DNA from: Isoptericola sp044389085
GTDB lineage: Bacteria > Actinomycetota > Actinomycetes > Actinomycetales > Cellulomonadaceae
Reading direction: 5' to 3'
DNA length: 64,000 bases
Assembly (NCBI RefSeq): GCF_044389085.1
Contig: NZ_JBIRXP010000001.1
Location: 62,001 to 126,000 of the forward strand
Of the stretch, positions 17,344 to 25,658 are shown one piece after another. Position 1 is the first letter of the stretch, and every line of letters starts with the position of its first letter. The translations under genes and the position numbers were made by a program. Below the pieces are notes generated by a model. It saw only the letters and a list, made by a program, of their open reading frames with translations, was not told the origin of the DNA and did no database searches.

Positions 17344-18537
17344 TCAGGGGGCGAGCAGCAGGACGGCGGCCAGGCCGACCCCGCTGACGACGACGGCGCC
17401 CAGCGCGCCGAGCACGAGCGGACGGCGGGCGGTGCGCGCCAGGCGCGGGACGTCGACGCCGGTGCCGAGCGCGAACATCGCGGCGACGAACAGGATCGTC
17501 GTGAGCTGCTGGGCGGTGTCGGTGACGGCGTCGGGCAGCAGGCCCGTGCTGCGCAGGAGCACCGCGCCGAGGAAGCCGAGCACGAAGCCGGGGACCAGGG
17601 GGGCGCGCGCCCCGCGCCCGGCCCGCGCCGAGCCCTCGGCGTCGAGGGCGGGGCCGTCGTGCCCGGGCGTCGCGGCGAGCGCCGCCCGTCGGGAGTGCAG
17701 CGCGCCGACGCCGGCCACCAGGGGCGCGAGCAGCACCACCCGGGCGAGCTTGGTGACGGTGGCCGTGGCCAGCGCGGCGGCCGAGACGGTGCCCGCGGCG
17801 GCGACCACCTGGGCGACCTCCTGCACGCTCGCGCCGATCCAGAGCCCCGCCTGGTGGTCGGTGAGCCCGATGGCGCCGGCCAGCGCCGGCAGGGCGAAGA
17901 CCGCGACCGTGCCGTAGACGGTCACGAGGGCGAGCGCCGCGGCCACGTCGTCGCGCAGGCGGGCCGGGGCCGCGGCGCCCGTGCGCGGGTCGCGCTCCAG
18001 CACGCTCGTCATCGCCGAGACCGCCGCGGCGCCGCAGATGGAGAACCCGGTGGCGACCAGCAGCGAGGTCGTGCGGGGCACCCGCAACAGCCGCCCGAGG
18101 CCGAGGACAGCCGCGAACGTGCACGTCACGGTGATCACCACGACGGCGATCCCGCGCCAGCCCAGCGCGAGCACGTCGGGCACCGAGAGCTGGAGCCCGA
18201 GCAGCACGACGCCGGCCCGCAGCACGGTGCGCGCCACCCGGTCGGTGCCCGGCGCGACCCGCGTGGCGAAGCGCGCGGCGCGGCCGCCTCGCGGGACGTA
18301 CCGGCCCAGCACGGAACCGACGACCGCACCCACCACCAGGGCCAGGACCAGGGGGGACAGCGCGCCGTGCGTCACCGGGGCGAGCAGCCGGCTGGCGCCG
18401 AGCAGGACCACCGTCGCCACGGCGGCCAGCGCGAGGCCCGGCACGAGGTGCGAGGAGTCGCGCAGGGGCCGGCGCGGCGCAGGGGCGGGCTCGGCCGTCG
18501 GGGCGGTGGAGGAGGTGGTGGGTGGGGCGGTGGGCAC
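17344..18537 (-). CDS. YeiH/UPF0324 family putative sulfate exporter
   Basis: A 397-residue membrane protein with about eleven hydrophobic helices. The sequences LRAGVVLLGLQLS, FSICGAAAVSA and IGASVQEVAQVVAAAG are hallmarks of the YeiH family. It is presumed to export sulfate, sulfite or a related anion. The open frame extends far upstream; the GTG at 18537 was chosen because it precedes the hydrophobic core and leaves the divergent promoter free. It is divergent from a LysR gene, the normal pairing. Confidence 0.88.
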   Translation of the reverse strand: MPTAPPTTSSTAPTAEPAPAPRRPLRDSSHLVPGLALAAVATVVLLGASRLLAPVTHGALSPLVLALVVGAVVGSVLGRYVPRGGRAARFATRVAPGTDRVARTVLRAGVVLLGLQLSVPDVLALGWRGIAVVVITVTCTFAAVLGLGRLLRVPRTTSLLVATGFSICGAAAVSAMTSVLERDPRTGAAAPARLRDDVAAALALVTVYGTVAVFALPALAGAIGLTDHQAGLWIGASVQEVAQVVAAAGTVSAAALATATVTKLARVVLLAPLVAGVGALHSRRAALAATPGHDGPALDAEGSARAGRGARAPLVPGFVLGFLGAVLLRSTGLLPDAVTDTAQQLTTILFVAAMFALGTGVDVPRLARTARRPLVLGALGAVVVSGVGLAAVLLLAP

Positions 18538-18594
18538 CTGACCAGGCTCGCGGCCCGCGCGGCGGCCCGGAAGCGCCAGGTGCCGATCGATCCA

Positions 18595-18600
18595 TAGACT
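18595..18600 (+). promoter_or_regulatory. -10 box (TAGACT), leaderless start
   Basis: TAGACT ends six bases before the ATG at 18607 of the LysR gene. Confidence 0.6.
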
Positions 18601-18606
18601 GACGCT

Positions 18607-19515
18607 ATGGCAGAACGTCCTCCGCTGGCCGCCCTGGAGCTGCTGGTGGCCCTCGACGCCCACGGCTCGATCAGCGCCGCCGCGCGGGCCGCCGGCGTGT
18701 CCCAGCCCACGGCGTCCGCCGGCCTGCACCGGCTGGAGCGGCGGCTGGGCCTCGAGCTGCTGGCCCGCGGGCCGCGCGGCACGGCGCTCACCGCTGCCGG
18801 GCGTCAGGTGGCGGAGGCGGCGCGGGACGTCGTCGACGCGACCGACCGCTTCGAGGCGGCGGCCGCCGCCCTGCGGTCTGCCCCCGTCCCCGGGCTGCGC
18901 GTGGCCGCGAGCCTCACCATCGCCGAGTACCTGGCGCCGCGCTGGCTCGCCGAGTTCGGGCGTGGGGAGCGGGAGCGGTCCGGTGCGGCCCCCGACGTCG
19001 AGCTCGTCGTGCGCAACTCCCGCGAGGTCATGGAGCTCGTGCTCGACGGCGCCGCCGAGCTCGGCTTCGTGGAGAGCCCGACCGTGCGCCGCGGCCTGCG
19101 CTCGCGCACGGTCGCGCACGACGAGCTCGTGGCCGTCGTCGCGCCCGCGCACCCGTGGGCACGACGACGGTCCGTCAGCCCCGCGGGGCTCGTGGCGGGG
19201 CACCTCGTGCTGCGCGAGGCCGGCTCGGGCACCCGGGACGTCCTCGAGGACGCGCTGGGCCAGGCGGGGGTGCGGCTGCCGACCCACGTCACGGCCCTGG
19301 GCTCGACGGCGGCCGTGAAGTCCGCCGTCCGGCACGGGGAGGGCGCGACCGTGCTGTCCGCGCTCACCGTGGCGGACGACGTCGCGGCCGGTCACCTGGT
19401 GACCGTGCCGATCGCGCAGCTCGACCTCTCCCGGCGGCTGCGCGTGGTGTGGCGCGACGGCGCGTCGCTGTCCGCGCCCGCCAGGCGGCTCGCGGCCGTC
19501 GCCGGGGCGCGCTGA
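18607..19515 (+). CDS. LysR family transcriptional regulator
   Basis: A 302-residue LysR protein. The winged helix-turn-helix is at residues about 7-65 (SISAAARAAGVSQPTASAGLHRLERRLG), followed by an effector-binding domain at about 90-295. It is divergent from the YeiH-type exporter with 69 bases between the starts, so it most likely controls that exporter in response to a sulfur compound, as CysB/YeiE-type regulators do. Confidence 0.92.
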   Translation: MAERPPLAALELLVALDAHGSISAAARAAGVSQPTASAGLHRLERRLGLELLARGPRGTALTAAGRQVAEAARDVVDATDRFEAAAAALRSAPVPGLRVAASLTIAEYLAPRWLAEFGRGERERSGAAPDVELVVRNSREVMELVLDGAAELGFVESPTVRRGLRSRTVAHDELVAVVAPAHPWARRRSVSPAGLVAGHLVLREAGSGTRDVLEDALGQAGVRLPTHVTALGSTAAVKSAVRHGEGATVLSALTVADDVAAGHLVTVPIAQLDLSRRLRVVWRDGASLSAPARRLAAVAGAR

Positions 19516-19545
19516 CGGTCGCCCGCGCGCCCTGGGCGCCGGGGC

Positions 19546-20355
19546 TCAGCGCCGGTGGGCCCGGTAGGCGGAGGTGACGTACGGCAGGTCGAGCTCGGCG
19601 CGTCCGGCCAGGTCGGGGTGCGTCCGCACCAGCGCGTCGACCTCGGCCAGCCGGGCGGCGCGCTCGTCGTCGGGCAGCGTCAGGAGGTAGCTGCGGGTCC
19701 CCGCCAGCGTGCGCAGCGCTCCGGTAGGGAGCCGGTCGGCCCAGCGGAACGTGCCGGCCTCCACGGCCGTGAACCGGTCGCCGAGCTCCATCAGGGGCTG
19801 GTGCCCCTCGACGGGCTCGAGGTGGTCGCCCCGGTGGAGGATCTCGCCGAAGCGCGCGACCCAGTCGACGTCGGTGTCGCGGTCGTTCCAGACGACGCCG
19901 AGCGTGCCGCCCGGCCGCAGGACGCGGGCGATCTCCGTCACGGCGGCCTCGGCGTCGAACCAGTGCCAGGCCTGCCCCACGAGGACGGCGTCGACGGACG
20001 CGTCCGGGAGCGGGATGTGCTCGGCCGTGCCCCGGTGGGTGGCGACGCCCGGCAGGCGGGCGGACAGCTCGGCGAGCATGGCGGCCGAGGGGTCGACGGC
20101 CACCACGTCGGCGCCGTCGCCGAGGAGCCCGACGGCGCCCGCGGTGAGCTTGCCGGTCCCGGCGGCGAGGTCGAGGACCTGTCGTGCACCGTCGGGCAGC
20201 AGCCACTCCAGCGCCTCGCGGGGGTACGTGGGCCTGACCTGGGCGTACACGTCCGCGTCCCGGTCGAACGACGCCGCGCGCTCGGCGTGGTCGTGCGGGT
20301 CCTGCTCGCCGGGCCGGGGCGCGGGTGCGGGCGGTGGGGGAGTCCGGGAGGTCAT
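19546..20355 (-). CDS. Class I SAM-dependent methyltransferase
   Basis: A 269-residue protein. Motif I is VLDLAAGTGKLTAG near residues 60-73, motif II is VVAVDPSAAM near 85-94, and VLRPGGTLGVVW is near 145-157. The QAWHWFD and IPLPDASVDAV segments match the UbiE/COQ5-like methyltransferases of unknown substrate. The ATG at 20355 begins the recognisable protein; longer frames upstream run toward the tRNA cluster and are not supported. Confidence 0.88.
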   Translation of the reverse strand: MTSRTPPPPAPAPRPGEQDPHDHAERAASFDRDADVYAQVRPTYPREALEWLLPDGARQVLDLAAGTGKLTAGAVGLLGDGADVVAVDPSAAMLAELSARLPGVATHRGTAEHIPLPDASVDAVLVGQAWHWFDAEAAVTEIARVLRPGGTLGVVWNDRDTDVDWVARFGEILHRGDHLEPVEGHQPLMELGDRFTAVEAGTFRWADRLPTGALRTLAGTRSYLLTLPDDERAARLAEVDALVRTHPDLAGRAELDLPYVTSAYRAHRR

Positions 20356-20412
20356 GTCGAGAGCCTGCCACGGGTGACGCCCGGGCGTGACGTACGGCAC
20401 CTCGTGCGCGTT

Positions 20413-20441
20413 TTGGCCGACGGCCACCCGTCCGGTAATGT
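20413..20441 (+). promoter_or_regulatory. Candidate promoter of the tRNA cluster
   Basis: TTGGCC at 20413-20418 and TAATGT at 20436-20441 are separated by 17 bases and lie about 65 bases upstream of tRNA-Gln on the same strand. The -35 box is a weak match. Confidence 0.4.
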
Positions 20442-20507
20442 TTTCCGACGTTGGGCCTGACGAAGGCGCTCCGACAGTGTCGGATTTGCCCGGAAGGTTC
20501 GATCCAT

Positions 20508-20579
20508 TGGGGTATGGTGTAATTGGCAGCACGAGTGGTTCTGGTCCACTTAGTCTAGGTTCGAGTCCTGGTACCCCAG
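20508..20579 (+). tRNA. tRNA-Gln (anticodon CTG)
   Basis: A 72-base cloverleaf. The acceptor arms TGGGGTA and TACCCCA pair over seven bases. The anticodon stem AGTGG/CCACT encloses loop TTCTGGT with anticodon CTG, and the T arm CTAGG-TTCGAGT-CCTGG is normal. The discriminator base is G and CCA is not encoded. It reads CAG glutamine codons. It is the first of a three-tRNA cluster. Confidence 0.95.
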
Positions 20580-20657
20580 CGCAACGCTCTTCTCCCCGCT
20601 CCGGCGGTGTGTAGAGTGTGCTCGGCACGGCGGTCCCTCGGGGCCGACGAGTCATAG

Positions 20658-20730
20658 GCCCCCATCGTCTAGCGGCCTAGGACGCCGCCCTCTCACGGCG
20701 GTAACGCGGGTTCAAATCCCGCTGGGGGTA
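20658..20730 (+). tRNA. tRNA-Glu (anticodon CTC), copy 1
   Basis: A 73-base cloverleaf. The acceptor GCCCCCA pairs with TGGGGGT, with one G-U pair at the end. The anticodon stem CCGCC/GGCGG has loop CTCTCAC with anticodon CTC, and the T loop is TTCAAAT. It reads GAG glutamate codons. No encoded CCA. It is identical to the second copy 62 bases downstream. Confidence 0.96.
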
Positions 20731-20734
20731 CGCA

Positions 20735-20786
20735 GGTCGTCCGTCTCGGCGGACGGTCGCACGGTCCGGCCTCACGGCCCGGACAG
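20735..20786 (+). other. Intergenic hairpins between the two tRNA-Glu genes
   Basis: Two short inverted repeats (GTCCGTC/GGCGGAC and GTCCGG...CCGGAC) fill the space between the tRNA genes. They are probably RNA-processing structures rather than terminators, because the second tRNA has no promoter of its own that I can see. Confidence 0.4.
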
Positions 20787-20792
20787 TTCCAG

Positions 20793-20865
20793 GCCCCCAT
20801 CGTCTAGCGGCCTAGGACGCCGCCCTCTCACGGCGGTAACGCGGGTTCAAATCCCGCTGGGGGTA
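20793..20865 (+). tRNA. tRNA-Glu (anticodon CTC), copy 2
   Basis: Sequence identical to the copy at 20658-20730, with the same cloverleaf and CTC anticodon. It is the last gene of the tRNA cluster; a strong hairpin terminator follows 21 bases later. Confidence 0.96.
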
Positions 20866-20886
20866 CACAGCAGGCATCTCACAGGC

Positions 20887-20920
20887 AAGGCCCGGTCCAG
20901 GCGGACCGGGCCTTCGTCGT
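20887..20920 (+). terminator. Intrinsic terminator of the tRNA cluster
   Basis: A perfect 12-base inverted repeat, AAGGCCCGGTCC and GGACCGGGCCTT, with a four-base loop, followed by a short T-containing tail. It ends the Gln-Glu-Glu tRNA transcript. Confidence 0.8.
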
Positions 20921-20990
20921 TCCCGGGGTCGACGACGACCTGGCGGGGGATGGCGGCGCACGGCGCCGACGCCCGGCCGGGGCGTCCTCC

Positions 20991-21803
20991 TCAGAGAAAC
21001 GGGTCGGGCACGATCGCGCCGTCGCTGCGCGGGGGGTCGTAGCTCGCCCCGGTGGGCTTCCACGAGACCGGGTGCGCCCCGTCGCTGGGCTGGGCCTCGG
21101 GCGGGCGAGGTGCGGGGCTCGACGGCGGGACGGCGATCGGCTGCGTGGTGGGCCGCGGGCCCTCCGACGACCCGCGGCCCGGGACGATCGTCGGGCCGCC
21201 GGGCACCGGTACGGGGGCGCCGTCCGGCGGGCGCTGCCCGCCGCCCGACGGGGCGTCGTCCTCGTCGTCGCGCGGCGGGCCGCCGGGCGTGAAGAGGGTG
21301 TCGCACAGGGTGCGGTAGGTGGCGTCGGGCTGCGGGACGTACCGGATCGTGCGGAGCGCCTGGTCCTGGCCGGCGGACTCCATGTCGAACCGCCCGTACC
21401 CGAGGACCTGGCCCGTGGGGCTGCGCGAGTACCCCATGTCGGTGACCTTCTTCAGCGGCATCATCGCCACCTTGTGCACCACGAGCCCGTACAGCAGCAG
21501 CAGCCGCTTGTCCGTGGCGACGAACCACTCGTAGCGCCACTCGAGCCACTTCCAGGCGAGGCGCCCCGCGACGACGAACCACGCGACCCACAGCCACTGC
21601 ACGGTGTCGCGGACGCCGACCGGCGTCGACATGACGATGGTGCCGATGAGCAGGAAGGCGGCGGCAGTCGTCGCGATGGGCTCCAGGAGCAGCGCCCAGT
21701 GGTGCCGCGTCGCGACGATGACCCGCTCGTTCGGCAGCACGTACCGGCGCAGGTGCGCGTGCGTGCGCACGGCCTCCCGCTGGCGCCTCTCGTCGGTCGT
21801 CAC
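20991..21803 (-). CDS. PH domain-containing (YdbS/DUF304-like) membrane protein
   Basis: A 270-residue protein. Two transmembrane helices (about 40-60 and 65-85) precede a bacterial PH domain (about 85-165) with WFVATDKRLLLLYG and KKVTDMGYSRSPTGQVLGYG. The last 100 residues are a Pro/Asp/Gly-rich, disordered-looking tail. The function of such bPH2 proteins is unclear, though they are membrane-associated. GTG start. It lies 14 bases downstream of a small membrane-protein gene on the same strand. Confidence 0.82.
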   Translation of the reverse strand: MTTDERRQREAVRTHAHLRRYVLPNERVIVATRHHWALLLEPIATTAAAFLLIGTIVMSTPVGVRDTVQWLWVAWFVVAGRLAWKWLEWRYEWFVATDKRLLLLYGLVVHKVAMMPLKKVTDMGYSRSPTGQVLGYGRFDMESAGQDQALRTIRYVPQPDATYRTLCDTLFTPGGPPRDDEDDAPSGGGQRPPDGAPVPVPGGPTIVPGRGSSEGPRPTTQPIAVPPSSPAPRPPEAQPSDGAHPVSWKPTGASYDPPRSDGAIVPDPFL

Positions 21804-21817
21804 GGGTGGGGCCGTCG

Positions 21818-21985
21818 TCAGTCGGTCAGGTTCGCGAAGAACTGCCCGAAGCTGGAGAACGCGTTGGTGATGAAGTCCCAGATCGCCGTGACGATGTTCG
21901 CCGCACGGTCAGGGCTGCTCACGATCGCGTAGATCAGGAAGATCACGACGATCCAGATCAGCAGGGTCTTGGCCTTCGCGGGCAT
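21818..21985 (-). CDS. Small single-pass membrane protein (55 aa)
   Basis: An ATG at 21985 opens a 55-codon frame ending in TGA at 21818. The product starts MPAKAKTLLIWIVVIFLIYA and has one strong transmembrane helix (about 7-24), followed by a short amphipathic Phe-rich tail ending FGQFFANLTD. GC-rich third positions and the position just ahead of the PH-domain gene support a real gene. Similar small proteins occur in actinobacteria next to PH-domain genes. Function unknown. Confidence 0.75.
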   Translation of the reverse strand: MPAKAKTLLIWIVVIFLIYAIVSSPDRAANIVTAIWDFITNAFSSFGQFFANLTD

Positions 21986-22128
21986 CAGGTCCTCACGCCT
22001 CTCGGGTCTCGGGGCAGGGCTGCCCCATCAGCCAGGAGCGTACTGACCTGGGCGGGGACCCGACAGCACCGGGCCCGGCGCGCCGCGCGGAGTGGCGGCG
22101 GGCCGGGCCCGGCGGGGTCGGTCGTGGG

Positions 22129-22848
22129 TCACTCGCCGGCGCGGCGCAGCACCTCGGTGAGACGGTTGGCGGCGGAGACGACGGCGGCGGAGTGCAGGCG
22201 CCCGGGCTGGCGGGTCAGGCGCTCGACCGGGCCGGAGACGGACACGGACGCCACGACGCGGCCCGACGGCCCGCGCACGGGCGCGGAGACGGACGCGACG
22301 CCGAGCTCGCGCTCGGAGACCGACTGCGCCCACCCGCGGCGTCGGACGCCGGACAGGATGGTCGCGGTGAACACGGCCTCGCGCAGGCCGCGGTGCAGAC
22401 GGTCCGGCTCCTCCCACGCGAGGAGGATCTGGGCCGCGGAGCCCGCGTGCATCGTGAGCGTGGCGCCCACGGGGATCGAGTCGCGCAGGCCGACCGGGCG
22501 CTCGGCGGCGGCCACGCACACGCGGTGGTCGCCCTGGCGCCGGTAGAGCTGGGCGCTCTCGCCCGTGTGGTCGCGCAGCGCCGTGAGCACGGGGTTGGCC
22601 GCGGCGAGCAGCCGGTCCTCGCCGGCCGCCGTCGCGAGCTCGTTGAGGCGCGGTCCGAGCACGAACCGGCCCTGCATGTCGCGGCCCACGAGACGGTGGT
22701 GCTCGAGGGCGACGGCGAGGCGGTGCGCCGTGGGGCGGGCGAGGCCGGTCGAGGAGACCAGCTGCGCGAGGGTGGCGGGACCAGCCTCCAGAGCGCCCAG
22801 CACGGACGCGGCCTTGTCGAGTACGCCGACTCCGCTAGTATCGTCCAT
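22129..22848 (-). CDS. ndgR: IclR family regulator (NdgR/LeuR-type)
   Basis: A 239-residue IclR protein. The N-terminal winged helix-turn-helix is at about 8-65 (ATLAQLVSSTGLARPTAHRLAVAL) and the C-terminal GAF-like effector domain at about 75-235. It is divergent from leuC with 163 bases between the starts. In actinobacteria this position is held by NdgR, which regulates leucine and other amino-acid genes. The symbol is assigned by this context and is less certain than the family. Confidence 0.88.
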   Translation of the reverse strand: MDDTSGVGVLDKAASVLGALEAGPATLAQLVSSTGLARPTAHRLAVALEHHRLVGRDMQGRFVLGPRLNELATAAGEDRLLAAANPVLTALRDHTGESAQLYRRQGDHRVCVAAAERPVGLRDSIPVGATLTMHAGSAAQILLAWEEPDRLHRGLREAVFTATILSGVRRRGWAQSVSERELGVASVSAPVRGPSGRVVASVSVSGPVERLTRQPGRLHSAAVVSAANRLTEVLRRAGE

Positions 22849-22863
22849 AGGACGATATTGACG

Positions 22864-22878
22864 TCTCAGTCACTGAGA
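22864..22878. promoter_or_regulatory. Candidate IclR/NdgR operator
   Basis: A perfect 7-base inverted repeat, TCTCAGT-C-ACTGAGA, lies 16 bases from the IclR start codon and 133 bases from leuC. Its position and symmetry fit an operator for a dimeric regulator acting on both genes. Confidence 0.5.
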
Positions 22879-23011
22879 TTGCAAGTCGAGGACCGCATCT
22901 CACGGGACGGGACCGTCTCACGGTACGAGCCCGGCGGGTTCCGACCGGCGGTATCCACCGAGTTCACAGCACACGCACGACGGCCGCGGGGACGCGGCGG
23001 ACGAGGAGCAC

Positions 23012-24490
23012 ATGATGGCCGGCACGCTGGCGGAGAAGGTCTGGGAGGCGCACCTGGTGCGTCGTGGCAGCGACGGGGCGCCGGACCTCCTCTACATCGA
23101 CCTGCACCTCGTGCACGAGGTGACGAGCCCCCAGGCGTTCGAGGGGCTGCGCCTCGCCGGGCGTCCCGTCCGCCGTCCCGATCTCACGATCGCGACCGAG
23201 GACCACAACACCCCGACGCTCGACATCGACCTGCCGATCGCGGACCTCACCAGCCGCACGCAGATCGACACGCTGCGCAACAACGCGCGTGAGTTCGGCG
23301 TCCGCATCCACTCGCTGGGCGACGCCGACCAGGGCATCGTCCACCAGGTGGGCCCGCAGCTCGGCCTGACGATGCCCGGCCTGACCGTGGTCTGCGGCGA
23401 CTCGCACACCTCGACGCACGGCGCGTTCGGCGCGCTGGCCTTCGGCATCGGCACCTCCGAGGTGGAGCACGTCCTCGCCACCCAGACCCTGCCGCTGGCC
23501 CCGTTCAAGACGATGGCCATCACGGTGAACGGCGAGCTGCCCCCGGGTGCCACCAGCAAGGACATCATCCTGGCGATCATCGCCAAGATCGGCACCGGCG
23601 GCGGCCAGGGCTACGTGCTCGAGTACCGCGGCGAGGCCATCCGCAAGCTCTCGATGGAGGCGCGGATGACCATCTGCAACATGTCCATCGAGGCGGGCGC
23701 CCGCGCCGGCATGATCGCGCCCGACCAGACCACGTTCGACTACCTCCAGGGCCGCCCGCACGCCCCCGAGGGCGAGGACTGGGATGCCGCCGTCGAGTAC
23801 TGGAAGACGCTGCGCAGCGACGACGACGCGGAGTTCGACGCCGAGGTCGTGCTGGAGGCGGCGGACCTCGAGCCGTTCGTCACCTGGGGCACCAACCCCG
23901 GCCAGGGCCTGCCCCTGTCGGCGTCCGTGCCAGTGCCGGCCGAGATCGCCGACGCCAACGAGCGCGTCGCCGCCGAGCGTGCCCTCGAGTACATGGGCCT
24001 GGACGCCGGCATGCCGCTGCGCGACGTCAAGGTCGACACCGTGTTCATCGGCTCCTGCACCAACGGCCGCATCGAGGACCTGCGGTCCGTGGCCAAGGTG
24101 CTCCAGGGCCGGCACAAGGCCGACGACGTGCGCGTGCTCGTCGTGCCCGCGTCGGCACGCGTGCGCCTGCAGGCCGAGGCCGAGGGCCTGGACGTGATCT
24201 TCAAGGAGTTCGGCGCCGAGTGGCGCAACGCCGGCTGCTCGATGTGCCTCGGCATGAACCCCGACCAGCTCGCCCCGGGCGAGCGGGCGGCGTCGACGTC
24301 GAACCGCAACTTCGAGGGGCGCCAGGGCAAGGGCGGGCGCACCCACCTCGTGTCGCCGCTGGTCGCCGCGGCCACCGCCATCCGGGGCACGCTGTCGTCG
24401 GTCGCCGACCTCGAGTTCGACGGCGACGTCGACCTCACGACGTTCGACGGCAGCCCGCTGGCGCCGCTGTCCGCGCCGTCGTTCGTCTGA
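23012..24490 (+). CDS. leuC: 3-isopropylmalate dehydratase large subunit
   Basis: A 492-residue aconitase-family subunit of leucine biosynthesis that isomerises 2- to 3-isopropylmalate with LeuD. The iron-sulfur cluster ligands are in GSCTNGR (near residue 347) and CSMCLG (near 410), and VCGDSHTSTHGAFG is near 128-141. ATG 23012 and ATG 23015 are both possible; GAGGAG precedes them. leuD follows after 28 bases with its own RBS. Probably regulated by the divergent IclR protein. Confidence 0.97.
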   Translation: MMAGTLAEKVWEAHLVRRGSDGAPDLLYIDLHLVHEVTSPQAFEGLRLAGRPVRRPDLTIATEDHNTPTLDIDLPIADLTSRTQIDTLRNNAREFGVRIHSLGDADQGIVHQVGPQLGLTMPGLTVVCGDSHTSTHGAFGALAFGIGTSEVEHVLATQTLPLAPFKTMAITVNGELPPGATSKDIILAIIAKIGTGGGQGYVLEYRGEAIRKLSMEARMTICNMSIEAGARAGMIAPDQTTFDYLQGRPHAPEGEDWDAAVEYWKTLRSDDDAEFDAEVVLEAADLEPFVTWGTNPGQGLPLSASVPVPAEIADANERVAAERALEYMGLDAGMPLRDVKVDTVFIGSCTNGRIEDLRSVAKVLQGRHKADDVRVLVVPASARVRLQAEAEGLDVIFKEFGAEWRNAGCSMCLGMNPDQLAPGERAASTSNRNFEGRQGKGGRTHLVSPLVAAATAIRGTLSSVADLEFDGDVDLTTFDGSPLAPLSAPSFV

Positions 24491-24518
24491 GCACCCCGCA
24501 TTTCGAGGAGAACCCCCC

Positions 24519-25157
24519 ATGGAGAAGTTCACGACCCACACCGGCGTCGGGGTGCCGCTGCGCCGCAGCAACGTCGACACCGACCAGATCATCCCCGCCG
24601 TCTACCTCAAGCGCGTGACCCGCACGGGCTTCGAGGACGCGCTGTTCGCGGCCTGGCGCGGCGACCCGTCGTTCGTGCTCAACCAGGACGCCTACAAGGC
24701 CGGCTCCGTGCTGGTCGCCGGCCCTGACTTCGGCACCGGCTCGTCCCGCGAGCACGCCGTCTGGGCGCTCAAGGACTACGGCTTCCGCGTGGTGCTCGCG
24801 CCCCGGTTCGCGGACATCTTCCGCGGCAACTCGGGCAAGCAGGGCCTCGTGGCGGGCGTCGTCGCGCAGGAGGACATCGAGATCCTCTGGAAGATCCTCG
24901 AGACCAAGCCCGGCACCGAGGTGACCGTGGACCTCGAGGCCCGCACCGCGCACGCCGACGACGTCACCGTGCCGTTCCAGATTGACGACTACACGCGCTG
25001 GCGCCTCATGGAGGGCCTCGACGACATCGGCCTCACACTGCAGCACGAGGGCGAGATCGCGGCCTTCGAGGCGGAGCGCGCGGCCTGGCGGCCCAAGACG
25101 CTGCCGGCCAAGCACCTGCCGAGCGTCCCGATCGAGCCGGCCCGCCCCGTCGGCTGA
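24519..25157 (+). CDS. leuD: 3-isopropylmalate dehydratase small subunit
   Basis: A 212-residue subunit that forms the swivelling domain of isopropylmalate isomerase with LeuC. VDTDQIIPAVYLK near residues 20-32, and DFGTGSSREHAVWAL near 69-83, are diagnostic. Preceded by GAGGAG. It is in an operon with leuC. Confidence 0.97.
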   Translation: MEKFTTHTGVGVPLRRSNVDTDQIIPAVYLKRVTRTGFEDALFAAWRGDPSFVLNQDAYKAGSVLVAGPDFGTGSSREHAVWALKDYGFRVVLAPRFADIFRGNSGKQGLVAGVVAQEDIEILWKILETKPGTEVTVDLEARTAHADDVTVPFQIDDYTRWRLMEGLDDIGLTLQHEGEIAAFEAERAAWRPKTLPAKHLPSVPIEPARPVG

Positions 25158-25173
25158 CCCCGGTCCGCCGCAA

Positions 25174-25230
25174 CGAGCGTGCTGACGTGTTCCTCAAACA
25201 CACCGTTTGAGGAACAAGTCAGCACGCTCG
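25174..25230. repeat. 57-base near-perfect hairpin downstream of leuD
   Basis: Arms 25174-25199 and 25205-25230 pair over 26 bases with a single mismatch, leaving a five-base loop (ACACC). The outer stem is CGAGCGTGCTGAC/GTCAGCACGCTCG and the inner one is TTCCTCAAAC/GTTTGAGGAA. It lies between the convergent leuD and GntR genes, so it could terminate both. Its length and near-perfect symmetry, without a T tract, look more like a REP- or MITE-type repeat. Confidence 0.75.
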
Positions 25231-25250
25231 ATGCGTCTCCGGTCGCCGTC

Positions 25251-25658
25251 CTACGGCGTGCGGTGCGCGGCCAGGGCGCCGCGGACGACGTCGAGCAGGG
25301 CATCGTCGTCTAGGCCCGCGTCGCGTGACGCGGCGACCAGGGTGTACGCCCCCGTGACGATCTCTTCGGGCGGTGTGCCGGGCGCCGCCCGCGCGCCCGG
25401 CGCGGCGTCGGTGGGGGAGGGCGGAGCGACGACGGTCCCCGTGCGGCGCCGGGAGACGACGACGCCGGCGGCCTCGAGCTCGCGGTACGCCCGCTGCACG
25501 GTGCCGACGGCGATGCCCAGGTCGCGGGCGAGGTCGCGGGACGCGGGCAGCCTGTCGCCGGGAACGAGCGTGCCGACGGCGACCGCGGCGGCGACCTGTG
25601 ACCGGATCTGCTCGTAGACCGGCACCGGCGAGGCGAGGGAGACGACGAGGTCGCTCAT
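25251..25658 (-). CDS. GntR family regulator, YtrA subfamily
   Basis: A 135-residue protein. A GntR winged helix occupies about residues 12-75 (VYEQIRSQVAAAVAVGTLVPGDRLPASRDLARDLGIAVGTVQRAYRELEAAG), followed by a short tail with no FadR or aminotransferase domain. This short form is typical of YtrA regulators that control neighbouring membrane or ABC genes. Its ATG overlaps the TGA of the upstream membrane-protein gene, so it is the second gene of a two-gene operon. Confidence 0.88.
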   Translation of the reverse strand: MSDLVVSLASPVPVYEQIRSQVAAAVAVGTLVPGDRLPASRDLARDLGIAVGTVQRAYRELEAAGVVVSRRRTGTVVAPPSPTDAAPGARAAPGTPPEEIVTGAYTLVAASRDAGLDDDALLDVVRGALAAHRTP

